From Mermis nigrescens (lineage: Eukaryota > Nematoda > Enoplea > Mermithida > Mermithidae), in NCBI GenBank assembly GCA_036768485.1, contig JAVLUZ010000627.1, positions 496,001-560,000 of the forward strand: a stretch of 64,000 bases of DNA. Direction: 5' to 3'. The position numbers and the translations under genes are program-made. Numbering within the stretch: position 1 is the stretch's first letter; each line of letters opens with the position of its first letter. Positions 61,379 through 64,000 of the stretch are shown in pieces. The notes beneath the pieces are model-generated. The model did not search any database and was not told the DNA's origin. It saw only the letters and a list, made by a program, of their open reading frames with translations.

Positions 61379-61729
61379 CATACATGCACAGCATGGGAAT
61401 TCGGGGGGGTGAAATTATAAAGTTCCGCCTTTCTGGGTCCGGAAATGGTAGATACGCGTCAAAAACATCGTTTTCGGCGTTTTTGAGCATAAAAACAAAA
61501 AATTTTCGAAAAAAAAAGAAAAAGTCAGGACAAATCGAACAAAATAAAGTCAAAACGTGAGTATAAAGCGCGAAACCACCAAAATTTGACACTTTTGAGC
61601 AGAAAGTTATCTGAAAAGGCTTAAAAAGCATCTTTTCTACAAATTTTTGGGAACTTTCAAAAAATGGCAAATTAGGGGTGGGGTGGAAAATTTTTTGCGG
61701 GGCTGAAACCCCCCCCCAGATCACGTATG
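61379..61729. mobile_element. Family C hAT-type MITE
   Basis: The ends are CATACATGCACAGCATGG and AGATCACGTATG. The flanks GTTGCATG (61371-61378) and GTTGTGTG (61730-61737) match 6 of 8. The hairpin module is degraded (GCGCGAAACCACC). The right TSD touches the start of a family F copy. Confidence 0.85.
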
Positions 61730-61737
61730 GTTGTGTG

Positions 61738-61950
61738 CAGGCCCGTATCCAGGATCCGGCCGAGGGAGGGAGAAACAATTGATCTATATCTTGGGAAATT
61801 CGTCGGGGTGGCTGCTCGCAAAAACCGCATTTTTCGACGTTTCTCGACATGCTCTATCCACTGAGATGATAAAATTCGAACTTTTCCGAAAAGGAAAATT
61901 TTTTCTCACTCAAAAGGCTATAAAAAAGTGTCATTTTTCGGTCGCTCAAA
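61738..61950. mobile_element. Family F MITE, 3' end missing
   Basis: It starts CAGGCCCGTATCCAGG and follows the 27324 copy through TATATCTTGGGAAATTCGTC, then CGACGTTTCTCGACATGCTC and GTCATTTTTCGGTCGC. It then diverges, and no CGGCCCTG end is found. Confidence 0.8.
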
Positions 61951-62154
61951 TTCAGTATTTAAGTATACGTGTTTTAGCTGTATGGCTAGTTACATTGGCG
62001 AAACTCGCCGACATTTTGGGAGTAGAATTGCAGAGCATAATGACATCTAGTTTGCTACAGGAAAGCCAATTCGGGGTGATAGCGTATCTGCTATTCACAA
62101 ACATATATCGAATAGCAATCATCCAATTACACCAGATTGCTTCAAGGTTATCAG
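61951..62154 (+). other. Unassigned DNA before a family B copy
   Basis: This stretch is less AT-rich than its surroundings and does not match the families described here. The 75-codon minus-strand frame (61952-62179) and the 160-codon plus-strand frame (61731-62213) both cross element borders. The words CGAACTCGCC and GAATTGCAGAGCATAATGAC might be old LINE sequence, which I cannot confirm. Confidence 0.35.
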
Positions 62155-62385
62155 CACACCTGGGCGTGGGGGTATGCACCCCCCTCAGAAATCAAAATAC
62201 CCCCCAGAATTGAATTTTTAAAATTTTTTCGGTTTTTCGCAATTTTTTATGCCAATGGATAGTGCTCGATGAGAAACAACGAAAAATGGTGTTTTTTCGC
62301 CTTACCACCATTTTTTAAGGCATTTTTTTGACCTTTGAAAAATCTTGCCCCCCCTCCCCCAGAATCTTCTTGCTGCCCGCGTATG
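62155..62385. mobile_element. Family B MITE, TSD not clear
   Basis: The ends are CACACCTGGGCGTGGG and GCTGCCCGCGTATG. The core GCCAATGGATAGTGCTCGAT is intact. The flanks GTTATCAG and GTCATTAT do not match well. Confidence 0.8.
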
Positions 62386-63143
62386 GTCATTATACATAGC
62401 ACGTGATCGTCCCATTCTCAACAATGATGTTTCATCATATCCTTTAAATTTGTTTTAATTTACCAACGTCCCACTTTTTTCATTTTCTTTAAGTTTAAAA
62501 TCTTTTATAATTCTCTTCATAAACTTCAAATTTCTCTTACTTTACAAGTCTCGCTTAGCAAGCTCTTTTTCCAATGTTTAAAATCAATAAATTGCAGACT
62601 TACTTTTCACATGAACAATTAGAGAAAAGTTGCCGAAAAACGGTTTTCTAAATTTACTGCTTGGATCTTTTTGAGCAGATGGCTTGAATTCCTTGGAGAG
62701 TTTAAAGCATGCATACACAGATAGCACGGGAATCCTTGGAATGAAGCCAAAAAATTTCGAGTTTTTTGTGATGAAAAATGACGGATATGAGTTAGAAACA
62801 TCATTTTTGCATTTTTCACGATGCGCTTTCGTCCTGCGCTGAGAACATAAAATATTTATAAGGAAAATTCAGCAGAAATATAGCCGAAAATGGGTGTTTG
62901 GCGCGAAGGGTCGAAAGAATTGACACTTTTGAATGGAAATATCGCTAAAAACGCTTCAAACGATTTTTGCATATTACGGGGAGAGGATAAAAACTGTTTT
63001 ATGGGGAGGTTTGAACACTCAAAAGCTTCCATAATATGATACATTCCTCAGGCCCATTTTGAATACCCGTCCCCATTGATCAAACATAGTTGACCCCTGA
63101 AATGGGGCCTTAAACCTCATCGAGAATTGAATATACTCCTGCA
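62386..63143 (+). repeat. AT-rich DNA with an eroded family C copy
   Basis: 62709-63045 starts CATGCATACACAGATAGCAC, has the module GGCGCGAAGGGTCG at 62900, and ends without a clear CATGTATG. The remainder is T/A-rich and unassigned. Confidence 0.5.
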
Positions 63144-63359
63144 CATACCTGGGCGTGGGGGGTTTGGGGGTATGCACCCCCCAGAAACCAAAATATACTC
63201 ACCTTGTTTTTTTTCGCAATTTTTTGATGCCAATGGATAGTGCTCGATGATTACGTTGAAAAATGGTGTTTTTTAGCCATACCACCGTTTTTAAGGTCAT
63301 TTTTTTACCTTCAAAAAAATCTGGCATCCCCCCGAGAACTTTGGTGCCGCCCATCTATG
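63144..63359. mobile_element. Family B hAT-type MITE
   Basis: It starts CATACCTGGGCGTGG and ends CCGCCCATCTATG. The flanks CTCCTGCA (63136-63143) and CTCTTGCA (63360-63367) match 7 of 8. Part of the second C-rich block is deleted. Confidence 0.9.
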
Positions 63360-63539
63360 CTCTTGCAGACCCCAGAGTTAAATTTTCGATGTTTTTTCGG
63401 AATTTTGAACAATGTTTGTCCCACCCTCCTCTCTAACCCCAACCCCTGATTTGGTCATTGCCGATATAGGTCCTAGCACATACGGGCGAGGGTCTCTGTA
63501 GAATTTGGCGAACCTCCCTCACACCAGTATTTTTTTTTC

Positions 63540-64000
63540 CCCCAAAAGTCTTTGTACATTTTGTAAATGCAAATTTTTGTGTACTATAATATAGTAAAGT
63601 AGCGATTTTAATGTGGTAAACAGGGTTTTCGATCTTTGGTAGTGTATTCTAGCTAATTTATGGGTTTCTGACGCCAAAAGTTACTGAAAATTATCTGAAA
63701 AAAATGTTGACATTTTTCCATTCTAAATGCAAATTCTGCCATTTCAAAGATATATAGGACAAATAATTTATCAGTTCGGAGCGAAGCGCCGAAAATTGTG
63801 GGAATTTTACATCTTTTTTACAGTTTTTGTCTTCCTAAAAATCTTTGTACATTTTGTACAACACAAAATTTTTGGGCAGGATAATATGGTATAGCAGCGA
63901 CTTTAGTGTGGTAAAAACAGAGTTCTTCGACTTTTCGTAGTGTGTTTTAGCTAATTTCTGGTTCTCTAAGGGCGAACATCATTAAGAATCGTCTTAAAAC
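63540..64000. repeat. Family G repeat, running off the window edge
   Basis: AAAAGTCTTTGTACATTTTG at the left, GTACTATAATATAGTAAAGT, CAGGGTTTTCGATC, GGGTTTCTGACGCCAAAAG, then the module GAGCGAAGCGCCGAAAATT at 63780. A second AAAATCTTTGTACATTTTGT starts at about 63838, so the unit is repeated in tandem with a period of about 300 bp. Confidence 0.7.

Noticed and set aside
61326..62213. Frames of 174 codons (minus) and 160 codons (plus)
   Set aside because: The minus frame covers a family C element and its border; the plus frame crosses family F and unassigned DNA. Neither has a domain and both cross element borders.

Overview
This is a eukaryotic, almost certainly metazoan, window: AT-rich, intron-dominated and crowded with short non-autonomous transposons. 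The only protein-coding gene I can support is on the + strand. It is a calcineurin A (serine/threonine protein phosphatase 2B catalytic subunit) gene of which eleven consecutive coding exons lie at 19818-59879. All eleven junctions keep one reading frame, and the exons cover the protein from just before the phosphatase domain to just after the calmodulin-binding helix. The true first exon (start codon) and the last exons (autoinhibitory segment, stop) were not found and probably lie outside the window. Protein details such as the [20 protein letters not shown] and [11 protein letters not shown] stretches look most like nematode or other ecdysozoan calcineurin A. I place the organism as a repeat-rich ecdysozoan, possibly a nematode, with moderate confidence.

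Layout. 1-8250: upstream DNA with a GC-rich hairpin (641-727), a 4.1 kb fold-back element with long inverted arms (1824-5940) carrying a 789-bp hAT-type insertion, and a 20-bp tandem repeat (6031-6199). 8270-9650: a CCAA-based satellite. 9690-11750: degenerate repeats of about 100 bp, each carrying a GGCGC-GAA-GCGCC hairpin. 11927-14571: a 2.6 kb hAT-like element with nested insertions. 15363-17169: an element with inverted ends that encloses a 5'-truncated non-LTR retrotransposon fragment. 17170-19817: no recognisable gene. 19818-59879: the calcineurin A exons, with introns of 154 bp to 13.8 kb; introns 5 (10.9 kb) and 9 (13.8 kb) are mostly transposon debris. 59880-64000: further intron or downstream DNA.

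The dominant biology is a dense, nested community of miniature transposons. By aligning their ends I could assign target-site duplications (TSDs) to many copies. Families B, C, E and F and two larger elements make 8-bp TSDs, as hAT transposons do. Family A (ends AGGCACGTAGCT / AGCTACGTGCCT) makes 10-bp TSDs, which suggests a Mutator-like mobiliser. A tRNA-derived SINE with an 11-bp TSD sits in intron 9. Families B, C and F share an internal core despite different ends, and many unrelated repeats share a hairpin module with consensus GGCGCGAAGCGCCGAAAATT. No transposase gene is visible, so all of these would depend on enzymes supplied from elsewhere.
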